This document shows positions 7,648 through 16,962 of a DNA stretch of 36,287 nt, piece after piece. Position numbers and translations under genes: made by a program. Each line of letters starts with the position of its first letter. Position 1 is the stretch's first letter. Below the pieces are notes generated by a model, which was not told the DNA's origin, made no database searches, and saw only the letters and a list, made by a program, of their open reading frames with translations. Origin of the DNA: Legionella sp. (GTDB taxonomy: Bacteria; Pseudomonadota; Gammaproteobacteria; Legionellales; Legionellaceae); the NCBI GenBank assembly GCA_027437055.1, contig DAIAOV010000020.1:1-36287 (forward strand). The letters are read 5' to 3'.

Positions 7648-7877
7648 GGATAGAGAACATGCACCAATTATTTTTCACCACCTTTATCCGCAATCGCGTT
7701 ATTCAACTTAGCCTTGCTCTAGGTATATTTTTTGATTTTAGTCTATTGCAATCAATAAAACATATCCTTGTTTTGTTTGGCCTTCCCTACCTAACTTCTA
7801 TTATTATGACGTATCACTTTAAACCCGAAAAAAATAAATTGAAAGCACGTGTTAGCGAGCAATACAGAGGTAAGTAA
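7638..7877 (+). CDS. Small hydrophobic protein of unknown function
   Basis: The 79-residue product begins inside the last codons of radC in another frame (10-base overlap). Residues about 20-58 are hydrophobic (VIQLSLALGIFF, then HILVLFGLPYLTSIIMTY), giving one or two membrane segments. They are followed by a Lys/Arg-rich tail that would stay in the cytoplasm. An alternative ATG at 7659, after GGGATAGAGAAC, would shorten it by seven residues. I do not recognise the family. Overlap with radC suggests cotranslation, but a shared role is not evident. Confidence 0.55.
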   Translation: MSLGIENMHQLFFTTFIRNRVIQLSLALGIFFDFSLLQSIKHILVLFGLPYLTSIIMTYHFKPEKNKLKARVSEQYRGK

Positions 7878-7885
7878 ATTTCTTG

Positions 7886-7891
7886 TATAAT
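7886..7891 (+). promoter_or_regulatory. Candidate -10 box upstream of bcsEFG
   Basis: TATAAT lies nine bases after the stop of the small membrane protein gene and 110 bases before bcsE. The -35 region is poor. If used, the leader RNA would begin with the hairpin at 7897-7920. Confidence 0.35.
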
Positions 7892-7896
7892 CAGTA

Positions 7897-7920
7897 GCAT
7901 AAAAATCTTTCTTTTTATGC
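7897..7920. repeat. 9-bp inverted repeat in the bcsE leader region
   Basis: GCATAAAAA (7897-7905) and TTTTTATGC (7912-7920) pair perfectly across six bases. It is followed by A residues on the plus strand, so it is not a classical terminator for radC. It could be a leader hairpin or an operator. Confidence 0.4.
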
Positions 7921-8001
7921 AAAAAAGAGATTAAATGAATTGAGCTATAGGTAATAAGAGTTGTTGCATATGGTGTTTCTTAAAAAATTGGAAAAGACTT
8001 T

Positions 8002-9561
8002 ATGAGCTTATCTTTTTCTATGGGTATCAGTCAAAGCTGGGGCGCACTCTCTGTAATGCAGTCGCCTGGCTTTTATTGGATTAATACAGACAACGCAACA
8101 GATGCCGAACAATTTTGTAAACAAATAATTGTCGCCCTACCAAAAAATGCCAGCGCGGCTCTAATATGCCAAAATGAAGTACCTCACTCTGTCTTAACTG
8201 ATTTCACTACTCTATCTATAGAAAAATTACCCTTATTTACAGTGCCAGAGAAAAAAGCAGCGATTTTACATCTTACTACTGATTTAATACGTGCGCTAAA
8301 GACCAAACAACAATTGTTTATTCTTTTAGCCAACTCCAATCTCTGGCAATTATGCACAACATCTGAAATTCATATGTGGGTACGAAAAACCAGTAAATGG
8401 CTCAATACAGAACAGAGCACCTTATTAATTCTTAACCATGGGCCAGGCAGTAATCAATTATATAATCATTTATTTTCTCAACATCGATTTTTGGATGGGT
8501 TATCCAAATTACAATGGCAAGAAAACGCGTTACAATACAGCATTTCCTGGTGGGCAACGGAAACAGGTTTCACAGCAAATCAAATCCTTTACATGGATAA
8601 AGATCAAAATGATTGGCATATCCAACCGAATAATCAGCAAAAAACCATTTTGTCGCAAAACGATGAATTTCTTTATTTAGCAGATAAGGCAATTCTTGAA
8701 GGAGTGTTGCCTCCATCTGAAAATTGGCAGCTACTAGATAATAATGAATTATTAGTACAGCAGGCAAAACAATTACAGGCTGCCACTATCATTTTTTCAT
8801 TATCAGACAGTAACCGGATGAATGAACTGGCCAAACAAGTTCATTACCTACGTTGCCAATGTGATGATGCATTGAAAATAGCCATACGAGAAATGAGTCA
8901 TAATATACGCTATAACGATGAACGTTTATTATTGGCCTGTGGCGCTAATTTGACAGTCCCTCAAACGGTCTCCCTCCCCAAATTTCTGATTATGCTGGAA
9001 AGTATACAAGGACAGCGATTTAATCGTTTTGTACCTCAAAATTTTGATGCTTTGCTCGGTGCCATGCGCCCTATAGGGCAAAAAGGCTATCTACCCGTAA
9101 AACAATTTACGCAAGTAGTAATGTCACGAATGAACAATACAATCCTCCCAGAAAATAGCAAAGGCCTGTTAGTTGCTTTAGTACCGGAAGAAAATGTAGA
9201 AACAGAACAAGCATTATCTTTATGTGATTTAAAGCGCTCAGGAGATATAGTCACTATCACTACAAATCGATTATTTCTATTTCTTTCAACATGTGCCGTC
9301 AGCGATCTTGATACAGCGCTCAACTTTATTTTCCAACAACCCGTGAATGTGATATTTTCTAATCATGTTGCCTGGGATCTCGATAGACAAATTATTGCTG
9401 AAATCAAACAGCTTGAATTATATTGTAAGACTATAGAAGATAAGGGAGAAATAGTGTCCGAGCAAGAAGTAACAAAACCGGTGCAAACTCCTCCAATAAC
9501 AGTAGCCAGACGAGTTCCTGAACCTATCTCTCTGACTACTAATAGGAATAAAAGGAACTAA
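8002..9561 (+). CDS. bcsE: Cellulose biosynthesis c-di-GMP-binding protein BcsE
   Basis: BcsE is a cytoplasmic accessory protein of type II cellulose synthase. It binds c-di-GMP and recruits the BcsR/BcsQ complex to BcsA for full activity. The whole 519-residue length follows the E. coli protein: MGISQSWGALS at the start, WQLLDNNELL and DERLLLACGAN in the middle, then ESIQGQRFNRFVPQ and GLLVALVPEE. The C-terminal GIL domain keeps the I-site-type R-x-x-D, here Arg412-Ser-Gly-Asp415 in LKRSGDIVTI. The Pro-rich tail ending ARRVPEPI is also typical. It is the first gene of bcsEFG, 125 bases after the preceding gene, and converges with galU-pgi-bcsC. Confidence 0.93.
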   Translation: MSLSFSMGISQSWGALSVMQSPGFYWINTDNATDAEQFCKQIIVALPKNASAALICQNEVPHSVLTDFTTLSIEKLPLFTVPEKKAAILHLTTDLIRALKTKQQLFILLANSNLWQLCTTSEIHMWVRKTSKWLNTEQSTLLILNHGPGSNQLYNHLFSQHRFLDGLSKLQWQENALQYSISWWATETGFTANQILYMDKDQNDWHIQPNNQQKTILSQNDEFLYLADKAILEGVLPPSENWQLLDNNELLVQQAKQLQAATIIFSLSDSNRMNELAKQVHYLRCQCDDALKIAIREMSHNIRYNDERLLLACGANLTVPQTVSLPKFLIMLESIQGQRFNRFVPQNFDALLGAMRPIGQKGYLPVKQFTQVVMSRMNNTILPENSKGLLVALVPEENVETEQALSLCDLKRSGDIVTITTNRLFLFLSTCAVSDLDTALNFIFQQPVNVIFSNHVAWDLDRQIIAEIKQLELYCKTIEDKGEIVSEQEVTKPVQTPPITVARRVPEPISLTTNRNKRN

Positions 9562-9564
9562 ACT

Positions 9565-9600
9565 ATGGATAAAGTGGGTGCTTACTATGGAACTGACTGA
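9565..9600 (+). other. Eleven-codon mini-ORF overlapping the bcsF start
   Basis: An ATG at 9565 preceded by AAGGA at ideal spacing opens a frame of 11 codons (MDKVGAYYGTD) ending at TGA 9598-9600. It overlaps the first codons of bcsF in another frame. It may be a coupling leader that brings ribosomes to bcsF, whose own ribosome-binding site is poor. It could also be chance. Confidence 0.3.
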
Positions 9601-9781
9601 TGTGATTCAAATCATCTCACTATCAGGAGTGCTCTTTTTTTTCCTTGGATGGACAAGTAAGTCCCTTGTACGAAAATGGTTTAGAACCTTACAAAAAATA
9701 TTCTTAAAACCCCGGTATTTAAAAGCTGCTGGCTTTCTAACCAATACCAATCACGTTGCTCAAACTAAGAAAAAAGAATGA
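9587..9781 (+). CDS. bcsF: Cellulose biosynthesis membrane protein BcsF
   Basis: BcsF is a small inner-membrane protein that, in E. coli, anchors BcsE and helps BcsG assemble with the synthase. The protein has one membrane helix (VIQIISLSGVLFFFLGW), a basic stretch, and the family's KPRYLKAAGFL segment (E. coli has KPRYVKPAG). The ATG at 9587 gives 64 residues, near E. coli's 63. A GTG at 9578 in frame is possible but adds three residues with no better ribosome-binding site. The stop overlaps the bcsG start (ATGA), so BcsF and BcsG are translationally coupled. Confidence 0.88.
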   Translation: MELTDVIQIISLSGVLFFFLGWTSKSLVRKWFRTLQKIFLKPRYLKAAGFLTNTNHVAQTKKKE

Positions 9782-11454
9782 TTAATACAGAACAAATCTC
9801 TCAAGAAACTCCATCTTTGTGGCGAAATTGGCGTGGTTTAGGCGCATGGAATTATTATTTCCTATTAAAATTCGCTCTTTTATGGTACGGATATTTGAAT
9901 TTCCATCCCTTCCTTAATCTAGTCTTCCTCTCTTTTTTATTGTTTCCACTACCTTCAATGTTTTTACATCGTTGCCGCAATTGGATAGCGCTGCCTATTG
10001 GCCTTGCTTTATTTTACCATGACACCTGGCTACCCAATATCTATAGCATCATGAGCCAGGGATCTAATATTTTTAAATTCAGTCCTGATTATATACTCGA
10101 ACTCGTAAACCGTTTTATTAACTGGAACATGATAGGAGCCGCATTTGTCTTATTGGTCGCTTATCTTTTTTTATCTCAATGGATTCGCCTTTCTGTATTC
10201 ACCATAGCTATAATCTGTTGGCTCAATATATTAACTATTCAGGGGCCTGCTATTTCTTTACTTCCGATAACCAATAAAACAACAGAACCTCTAAATCAAA
10301 CGACAGGTCAAACGGCAACCGTTTCTAGTCATGTATCTTCTGCACCATCAACAACTAATATGCCGCCAACCAATGAAAATCTGAATGCCTATTTGAATCA
10401 ATTTTATAATACAGAGAAAAAACGAAAAACAACATTCCCTGAGAAATTAGCGTCTGATGCTCAACCTTTTGATCTCTTAATTATCCATATTTGTTCCTTA
10501 GCATGGGCTGATCTAGATGCCGTGCATTTAAGAAATCATCCCCTATGGAGTCAATTTGACATACTTTTTAATCAATTTAATTCAGCAGCATCCTATAGTG
10601 GTCCCGCTGGAATTCGACTACTACGAGCTAGTTGTGGACAGACATCGCACTCTGCACTTTATGCTCCTACAGATCAAGATTGTTATCTATTAGATAACCT
10701 AGCTAAGCTTGGTTTTACTACAGAAGCGATGCTGGATCACAACGGTTTGTTTGGTAATTTCCTTAAGGAATTACAAGAGGATGGAGGCATAGCTAAAGTG
10801 CCATTAATGTCTCACGTCGGTATTAATCAATCGATGATAGAATTTGATGGTAGCCCCCTGTTCAACAACGATGAGCTACTAAATAAATGGCTTAAAAATA
10901 GGCCCGTAAATAATAGCAAAGCAACCGCCACATACTATAACATTATCACATTACATGACGGCAATCGTTCTATAGACAACAGCAAAGAGATACCTTACGA
11001 AGTAAGAGCTAAAAAATTGTTTGATCAGTTAGTTGATTTTTTTTCCATATTAGAGAAATCAGGTCGCAAAGTAGTGGTTGTTGTCATCCCTGAGCATGGC
11101 GCTAATCTTACCGGCGATAAGTTACAAATGCCCGGGTTACGCGACATCCCAAGCCCAGCCATTACCCATATCCCTGTTGGCGTCAAATTGATTGGTACTA
11201 AAGCACAAAATAAAGGCGAGACCGTGCAAATCAATAATCCAAGCAGTTATCTCGCTTTCTCTGAATTGATATCACGTCTGGTAGATGGAAAGTTATTTAC
11301 TTCACCGCAGCTGGATTTAAAAGCACTAACTAATAAATTGCCAGAAACAGCGGCAATTTCTGAAAATGAAGGAGTTATAGTCCTAGAGTATCAGGATAAG
11401 CCTTATGTGCTCCTCAAAGGAGATACGAATTGGGCTCCCTATCCTCAATCGTAA
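9778..11454 (+). CDS. bcsG: Cellulose phosphoethanolamine transferase BcsG
   Basis: BcsG moves phosphoethanolamine from phosphatidylethanolamine to glucose C6 of the growing cellulose chain on the periplasmic side. The N-terminal half has four or five membrane helices (about 25-170) with the conserved YLNFHPFLNLVF and IALPIGLALFYHDTWLP. A Thr/Ser/Pro-rich linker (about 180-205) follows, then an alkaline-phosphatase-like catalytic domain. Zinc and nucleophile residues are present: CSLAWAD, Ser274 in SYSGPAG (E. coli Ser278), LHDGN, and Glu439-His440 in VVVIPEHG. Length (558) equals E. coli (about 559), and it ends in the typical YQDKPYVLLKG...PYPQ. Its presence implies modified pEtN-cellulose rather than plain cellulose. 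Confidence 0.96.
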   Translation: MINTEQISQETPSLWRNWRGLGAWNYYFLLKFALLWYGYLNFHPFLNLVFLSFLLFPLPSMFLHRCRNWIALPIGLALFYHDTWLPNIYSIMSQGSNIFKFSPDYILELVNRFINWNMIGAAFVLLVAYLFLSQWIRLSVFTIAIICWLNILTIQGPAISLLPITNKTTEPLNQTTGQTATVSSHVSSAPSTTNMPPTNENLNAYLNQFYNTEKKRKTTFPEKLASDAQPFDLLIIHICSLAWADLDAVHLRNHPLWSQFDILFNQFNSAASYSGPAGIRLLRASCGQTSHSALYAPTDQDCYLLDNLAKLGFTTEAMLDHNGLFGNFLKELQEDGGIAKVPLMSHVGINQSMIEFDGSPLFNNDELLNKWLKNRPVNNSKATATYYNIITLHDGNRSIDNSKEIPYEVRAKKLFDQLVDFFSILEKSGRKVVVVVIPEHGANLTGDKLQMPGLRDIPSPAITHIPVGVKLIGTKAQNKGETVQINNPSSYLAFSELISRLVDGKLFTSPQLDLKALTNKLPETAAISENEGVIVLEYQDKPYVLLKGDTNWAPYPQS

Positions 11455-11527
11455 AGCAACCAAGCTACAAATAAGTAACACAGGGTTAATCCCTTAAGTT
11501 ATTGAGTGAACAGTTATCAGTCATCAC

Positions 11528-14500
11528 TTAGCTAAAATTCGCATAAGGAGCCAGAGGTCTTATTGGCATATCGAGATCCCCCATCCAACCGTCAAGAGAA
11601 TAACGAAGATAAAAAGATATATGGCTTGGAGTATAATCTCTAGTACGCTGGATATTAACCACACCACCACAAGTCCAATGAGGGCCAAGGCGACGCTCCA
11701 CTAAAGCCAATAATGTATATCCCCACCCAGTATTCGGCCCACCTGTAACAATAGAATTTTGTGCAAGAGTAACTGGTGGATATAAATAGGGCAAAGGATA
11801 AAGCCAGCTATTCTGATTATTCGCCGTAGACCAGGAAATTGAGCCACCAAATTCATAAGACCAATTGGCTATTCTTTGTCTAAGGTCAACAGGAAGAGAA
11901 AACGAAACATAACTCTGTGGACTATAATACCCCCCCTGCCCTAAGGTAAAACCACTCAGATCCTTTTGATAATGCCAAAGCATATTATTAATACCAATAG
12001 ACATTCGAGTATTATCTTCATTAATCAGTTTATAATAATATCCTTCCATCAATCGAACTCGGTAGTTGTTAGCTACATTTTTACCAGTTAATTGATCTGC
12101 GTCCATAAAACCCCATAAGCCAAAAGAGCCACCTCTATCATAACTTAAAGACAAATTAGGACCAGTAGCAACAACACCACCCCATATAATTCCAGTATTA
12201 GGATCTCGAGTTCCTGCTAGGGACAATAATGAATTGGACATAGGACGGCGAGACGCGGCTAAAGTCCAACCCACATGATTGAAATTTCCAGAATAAGCAA
12301 TCCCGCCAACCGTATTAACAACATTAAATCCTAATGGAGTTTCGCCAATATCTACAGCCCATCTATCATTAAACCAACCAAAGGAACCACCAAATCCTCT
12401 AGCTCTTTGCGCTATACCAGTGGTGCAACCATTGATCCCGCAGGTACCAAAATTATTAAAATAGACACCACCATTAGTGGCAAAATTACCAGCACTTACA
12501 TAGACTATATCACCTCGTGCATAGGCGCGCCCATCATATAAAGGCATATCCGCCTGGACTATATCATCTTTGACGATTAACTCCGAAGTTCCGCCGGTTC
12601 CGCTCAAAGTCCAGTTATCATGTTCCGCGGTGATCCGCACCTCCTGTCGACGATAAAGCTGGGCTGCATCAGAACGAATCCCCCGCTTCAACCAATCATC
12701 ATCCTTGTGATTACGCATTAAAAAAGTATAAGTATCATTATCTCTTGGATAAATCGAAGTAATTTTACTTTGAACCATGGCATCTGCATAATCGCTTCTA
12801 GCCATTTGATACTGATGTAATTTTTGCTCCAAGTTTGCTGCATCGCGAAAGATTAATGAAGGCATCATACCTGGAGGAGCTACACGTGCTTGAGGCTTAA
12901 TTCGTTGAAAAATTGTATAGGCGTTATTTAAGTCACCCACAGCAATCCAGGCATTAGCGACTCGCCGTTGCATATTCATGTCTAATGTTGCTTCAGTGGG
13001 TTGTTCTATTCGCAGCAGACGATGAGCTTCCTTAAGTTGACCTCCGGCAACTAAAGCCTCTATTTCTCCTAGAAGTGCATCAGCATTTTGGGGTTCTGCC
13101 GCCCTTACTTTACGGTAATAAGTCAAAGCTTCGTTAACTTTACCATCCTCTAGCGCCCAATCAGCTAATTTTAATGTGATCATAGTCATTTGGGGTTGTT
13201 TTAATAAATACGCAGTAGCCCCAGCCTTATTACCTCGGTCTCTCATTTTTTCGGCGTAATCTATAGCCATTCGCGCATGCTTCCATGCTAATTCTTTTTC
13301 TATACGCTGTACCAAATTCTGGGTATCTTTATCCCAAAGTTTCCTTGGGATTTTATTCAAATAATTTATTGCCTTTTCATCCTGTTTAATTGAGGATAAA
13401 AAAAGCGCATAAATATAAATTATCTTAGGATTATTGTTTTGTTTTGCCACTAATGTTGCTAATAAATCGTTCGCTTTTCCATCTTGTTTCAATTCATGTA
13501 ATACTTGGGCGAGATGATAAGCCAACCAAGGCGAGTCAGGAGTTAATTGGCTTGCCTCCCTATATTTTTGTAATGCCTCAAACCACTGCTTACGAGCAAC
13601 AAAATGCTCAGCCTGTTGCTGCAAAACATCACTTTGTAACTCTCGTCTTATATCTTTAAATTTAAACTGTTTACTCAGTGGTAAGCTGTCTAAATAATTT
13701 AACGCTTTTTGCGGTGATTGCTTTCTATAAATCCCTATCAACCCATACACGGCAATACTACCACTAGGATAGAGGCGCTCTGCCTTTTTATACTCCTGCT
13801 CTGCGGTTACATAATCCTTGCGGGCATAGGCTACATTTCCTAAACCAATTACCGCAAAGTCATTGGTACTATCATACTGAATCGCCAACTGATATTTTTG
13901 CTGAGCTAAAGCAAGATTACCTGCTTTGAAGGCCTTATTTCCTTCTGTATTGAGTAATTGAGACAACGTCGACTGAAGTGATTTAACCCAATTGATATTA
14001 CTTGCATTATTACTTTGAATAATATTATTTTCTTGCAGATACAGATATAAATCTTGCAAATGTTTCACCCCCTCATCCTCATATTCAGGTATTCTTGCCA
14101 CTGTAGACCAATATTCAACAGCAAGAGCAGGAGTAGGTGGATCTTCATGAAAAAGCTCATCGTAGAGTTTTTTTGCTTCAGCTAATTTTCCGGCAACAGT
14201 AAATAGTCTGGCTTGTTGCAATTTTTGCTCTGTCCCAGGTTGTGATAGAGAAACATTGATTTGCGCCTGCTTATAAACCTCAGAGTCAGGAGCAAGTTGC
14301 CTTAACTTTTCCAACAATTGTTCCGCTAAAATCCGATTACCTTTTCTTAAGGCCAGTCTCAGACGGGCAGCAATCACATCAGGATCATCAGGTGCTATCA
14401 GATCTAAGCGATAAAGTGCCTGCTCTACTAAATCATCTCTATAACTGACTTCCCCCGCCAGTACCTGTTGCAATAAAAATTGTTTTGGAGTGACATTATC

Positions 14501-14593
14501 CGCTGCCTGCACTTGAGAAATACATGCGGCACCGAACAAAACTAAGCTGAGTTTTCTGAGCTTAAATTTGACATTCCGGATAGATTTTTTCAA
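11528..14593 (-). CDS. bcsC: Cellulose synthase outer-membrane subunit BcsC
   Basis: BcsC carries the polymer across the periplasm and outer membrane. The 1021-residue protein has a signal peptide (basic start, LSLVLFGAACISQVQA, cut near residue 30). An array of TPR helices follows to about residue 650 (for example AFKAGNLALAQQKYQLAIQY and LALGKVNEA-type repeats). The C-terminal beta-barrel domain, from about 680, shows alternating aromatic strands, ends in Phe-Ser and includes WGYTLLALVERRLGP. E. coli BcsC is about 1150 residues, so a few TPRs may be missing. The start codon is TTG at 14593, with GGA eight bases before it inside the pgi end; no upstream or early ATG exists. It is on the opposite strand from bcsRQABZ, unlike E. 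coli, and is last in galU-pgi-bcsC. Confidence 0.92.
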   Translation of the reverse strand: MKKSIRNVKFKLRKLSLVLFGAACISQVQAADNVTPKQFLLQQVLAGEVSYRDDLVEQALYRLDLIAPDDPDVIAARLRLALRKGNRILAEQLLEKLRQLAPDSEVYKQAQINVSLSQPGTEQKLQQARLFTVAGKLAEAKKLYDELFHEDPPTPALAVEYWSTVARIPEYEDEGVKHLQDLYLYLQENNIIQSNNASNINWVKSLQSTLSQLLNTEGNKAFKAGNLALAQQKYQLAIQYDSTNDFAVIGLGNVAYARKDYVTAEQEYKKAERLYPSGSIAVYGLIGIYRKQSPQKALNYLDSLPLSKQFKFKDIRRELQSDVLQQQAEHFVARKQWFEALQKYREASQLTPDSPWLAYHLAQVLHELKQDGKANDLLATLVAKQNNNPKIIYIYALFLSSIKQDEKAINYLNKIPRKLWDKDTQNLVQRIEKELAWKHARMAIDYAEKMRDRGNKAGATAYLLKQPQMTMITLKLADWALEDGKVNEALTYYRKVRAAEPQNADALLGEIEALVAGGQLKEAHRLLRIEQPTEATLDMNMQRRVANAWIAVGDLNNAYTIFQRIKPQARVAPPGMMPSLIFRDAANLEQKLHQYQMARSDYADAMVQSKITSIYPRDNDTYTFLMRNHKDDDWLKRGIRSDAAQLYRRQEVRITAEHDNWTLSGTGGTSELIVKDDIVQADMPLYDGRAYARGDIVYVSAGNFATNGGVYFNNFGTCGINGCTTGIAQRARGFGGSFGWFNDRWAVDIGETPLGFNVVNTVGGIAYSGNFNHVGWTLAASRRPMSNSLLSLAGTRDPNTGIIWGGVVATGPNLSLSYDRGGSFGLWGFMDADQLTGKNVANNYRVRLMEGYYYKLINEDNTRMSIGINNMLWHYQKDLSGFTLGQGGYYSPQSYVSFSLPVDLRQRIANWSYEFGGSISWSTANNQNSWLYPLPYLYPPVTLAQNSIVTGGPNTGWGYTLLALVERRLGPHWTCGGVVNIQRTRDYTPSHISFYLRYSLDGWMGDLDMPIRPLAPYANFS

Positions 14594-14598
14594 TTAGA

Positions 14599-16056
14599 TT
14601 ATCCAATTATTTGTTTCGATAGCTCAACTCCTGGTTGATCAAATGCATTAATATTCCATATCACACTTTGTGTAAAAACTTTATGCTCGTATAAAGCCAT
14701 TAAAGAGCCAAGCGTTTTAGGAGACCAATCCAATAAAGATACATGATTCGTAGGCGTTTTGCATGATTTAACTTGATGAAAATTATTAATATTCACTCCA
14801 TTGCTTAACACTTTTTGGTGGGCATCTCGTATTTGATTAACCATGCCATTTTCTAAAGCATCTACACTAATCAAATCGGCCGCAACTCTATGTGTTCCTT
14901 GGCATAATAACTGAAAATAGCTATGCTGCACTTGATGCGCAAGCCCCCCCCAAACAATGGGTGCTGTAGAATAATTAACTATTCGCCCATCTTTGTCTAT
15001 TGATTTCCCATTGCTTTCCATATCCAATTGTTGCATATAAGGAATAAAATGCTGTAGATCATAAGAATAAAGCAACATCAGAAGGTTATGAATTTTTAAG
15101 AAATTAATATTCCAAATGCCAAGTAACCCTAAAAGGACGGGTAAGTTGTGGGAGAATTCAGTATTCTGAAAATGCTTATCCATCTCTCGAGCCCCGGCAA
15201 GCATTTCAGAGAAATGCTCGAATCCAATGGCAATACAAGTAATGAGATTAATAGCGGAGCATGTAGAATAACGCCCTCCAACCCAATTCCAGATAGGGAG
15301 CACATTATTTATTCCCAATTGTTTCGCCTTTTTTACATTAGCAGTAACAGCAATAATATGCTTATCAATCTGTTGGGGTTGGCCTATCCACAAAATCGCC
15401 TTATCCATATTACATAAGGTTTCTTTTGTAGTAAATGATTTCGAGGCAATAATAAAAAGTGTGGTTTCAGGGGTCAATTGGCTTAATGCACGTTGAAACT
15501 CATGGGGGTCAATACCAGATATAAAATGAAATTTTAATTTATCTGTTGCAAAGTCAATTAAAGACCTGGTACAAAATTTCGGTCCTAAAAAAGAACCTCC
15601 AATACCTACATTAACAATATCAGTAATGGGTTTTCCTGAATAACCTAACCACGCCCCATTTCTTATTTGAGTAGAGATATCCCGCATTTGCTCACGAACA
15701 TGTAAAATATCAGGAATGATATTGTGGCCATTCACTATGATTTGTTCATCGCCAGAAGTTCTGAGTGCGGTATGTAACGCTGGTTTATGTTCAGAAGTAT
15801 TAATAGGATGACCAGACATCAACTGATTTATTTTTTCCTGCAAACCACACTCATCTGCAAGAGAAAAGAGCAAATGCAATATTTCGTCATCTATAAATTG
15901 TTCGCTATAATCAATTGCAATAGTTGATGCCGTAGCACAATATTTTTTTCCTCTTAGATGTTTATTAGAGTTTAAGCGCAAATGATATTCATCACACTGT
16001 GATTGTTTATAGCACTCTAACTGTTTCCATGAGTCGATTTGTGTTAATTCTAGCAT
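14599..16056 (-). CDS. pgi: Glucose-6-phosphate isomerase
   Basis: Pgi interconverts fructose-6-P and glucose-6-P. At 485 residues it is shorter than E. coli Pgi (549), as in a compact subgroup. Seen motifs: VNVGIGGSFLGP and ASKSFTTKET (phosphate binding), WVGGRYSTCSAINL (signature), the catalytic Glu in MESNGKSI, His in QHSYFQLLCQGTH, and Lys in FDQPGVELSKQ. The usual WGEPGTNGQH is WGGLAHQVQH here, so six residues before the catalytic His differ from the standard form while the His is kept. It sits between galU and bcsC with gaps of six and five bases, clearly one operon, so it seems dedicated to feeding glucose units into UDP-glucose for cellulose. Whether another pgi exists cannot be seen. 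Confidence 0.92.
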   Translation of the reverse strand: MLELTQIDSWKQLECYKQSQCDEYHLRLNSNKHLRGKKYCATASTIAIDYSEQFIDDEILHLLFSLADECGLQEKINQLMSGHPINTSEHKPALHTALRTSGDEQIIVNGHNIIPDILHVREQMRDISTQIRNGAWLGYSGKPITDIVNVGIGGSFLGPKFCTRSLIDFATDKLKFHFISGIDPHEFQRALSQLTPETTLFIIASKSFTTKETLCNMDKAILWIGQPQQIDKHIIAVTANVKKAKQLGINNVLPIWNWVGGRYSTCSAINLITCIAIGFEHFSEMLAGAREMDKHFQNTEFSHNLPVLLGLLGIWNINFLKIHNLLMLLYSYDLQHFIPYMQQLDMESNGKSIDKDGRIVNYSTAPIVWGGLAHQVQHSYFQLLCQGTHRVAADLISVDALENGMVNQIRDAHQKVLSNGVNINNFHQVKSCKTPTNHVSLLDWSPKTLGSLMALYEHKVFTQSVIWNINAFDQPGVELSKQIIG

Positions 16057-16062
16057 AAAATA

Positions 16063-16962
16063 TTACCGTTCAGATTGTTGCCTCTCTAAAGTATCTAGCA
16101 ACCATTTAGAAAAACGCTCCCCTTCTACAGGGTCAACTCTGCCTAAATCTACATTCGCCTTCAAAAAACCTAATATACTTCCACAATCATAACGCGTACC
16201 TTCATAGTGATAAGCTAAAACAGGTTCTTTCTTCAATAAATTTTTAATTGCATCTGTTAATTGAATCTCATCGCCATCAACATGAGGTAATGCCCTAATT
16301 TCATCAAAAATACTTGGACTAAGAATATAACGTCCGACTATAGCGATATTTGAAGGAGCATTTCCCGGAAGTGGTTTCTCAACCAAATCAGTAATATTGA
16401 GAATACGCTCACTCCGTTGTTCCCCCGCGACAATTCCATACTGAGAAGTATTTTCCAAAGGAACGTTCTGCACTGCGAGAACACTAGTTTTATATTCCTT
16501 ATAAATATCGACCATCTGCTTCATGATAGGAGGCTCGCCAATGATCAGATCATCAGCAAGTAATACAGCAAACGCCTCTTCTCCAATTAAACTCTCGGCA
16601 CATAAAACAGCATGTCCTAGACCTAAGGGTTTAGGCTGACGAACATAGAAACACTCCATATCTTCTGGTTTAACTGCATGTACTAGGGATAAAAGCTCCA
16701 TCTTATTATGGGCAAGCAGTTCGCTCTCTAATTCATTCGATATATCAAAATGATCTTCAATAGCCCGTTTATAATGGCAAGTAACAAAAATCATTTGTCG
16801 TATACCAGCAGCATATGCCTCTTCAACCGCATACTGAATTAAAGGTTTATTGACGATAGATAGCATTTCCTTTGGAGCAGCTTTAGTTGCAGGTAAAAAT
16901 CGTGTTCCTAAACCAGCCACAGGAAATACCGCCTTATGTATCGGAGCGTGTGAAGGTTTCAT
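16063..16962 (-). CDS. galU: UTP-glucose-1-phosphate uridylyltransferase
   Basis: GalU makes UDP-glucose, the substrate of BcsA, from glucose-1-P and UTP. The 299-residue protein shows the nucleotide-binding PVAGLGTRFLPATKAAPKEM (14-33), KPLIQYAVEEAYAAGI, LLADDLI with the metal-binding Asp, DLVEKPLPGNAP with the catalytic-site Glu-Lys, and DGDEIQLTDAI. Length fits the bacterial family. It is first in galU-pgi-bcsC and lies 340 bases from the divergent bcsR. Placing the UDP-glucose enzyme in the cellulose locus suggests that precursor supply is coregulated with export. Confidence 0.95.
   Translation of the reverse strand: MKPSHAPIHKAVFPVAGLGTRFLPATKAAPKEMLSIVNKPLIQYAVEEAYAAGIRQMIFVTCHYKRAIEDHFDISNELESELLAHNKMELLSLVHAVKPEDMECFYVRQPKPLGLGHAVLCAESLIGEEAFAVLLADDLIIGEPPIMKQMVDIYKEYKTSVLAVQNVPLENTSQYGIVAGEQRSERILNITDLVEKPLPGNAPSNIAIVGRYILSPSIFDEIRALPHVDGDEIQLTDAIKNLLKKEPVLAYHYEGTRYDCGSILGFLKANVDLGRVDPVEGERFSKWLLDTLERQQSER

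Noticed and set aside
7897-7920. Intrinsic terminator for radC and the small membrane protein
   Set aside because: The hairpin is AT-rich and followed by A, not T, on the plus strand; kept only as an inverted repeat.
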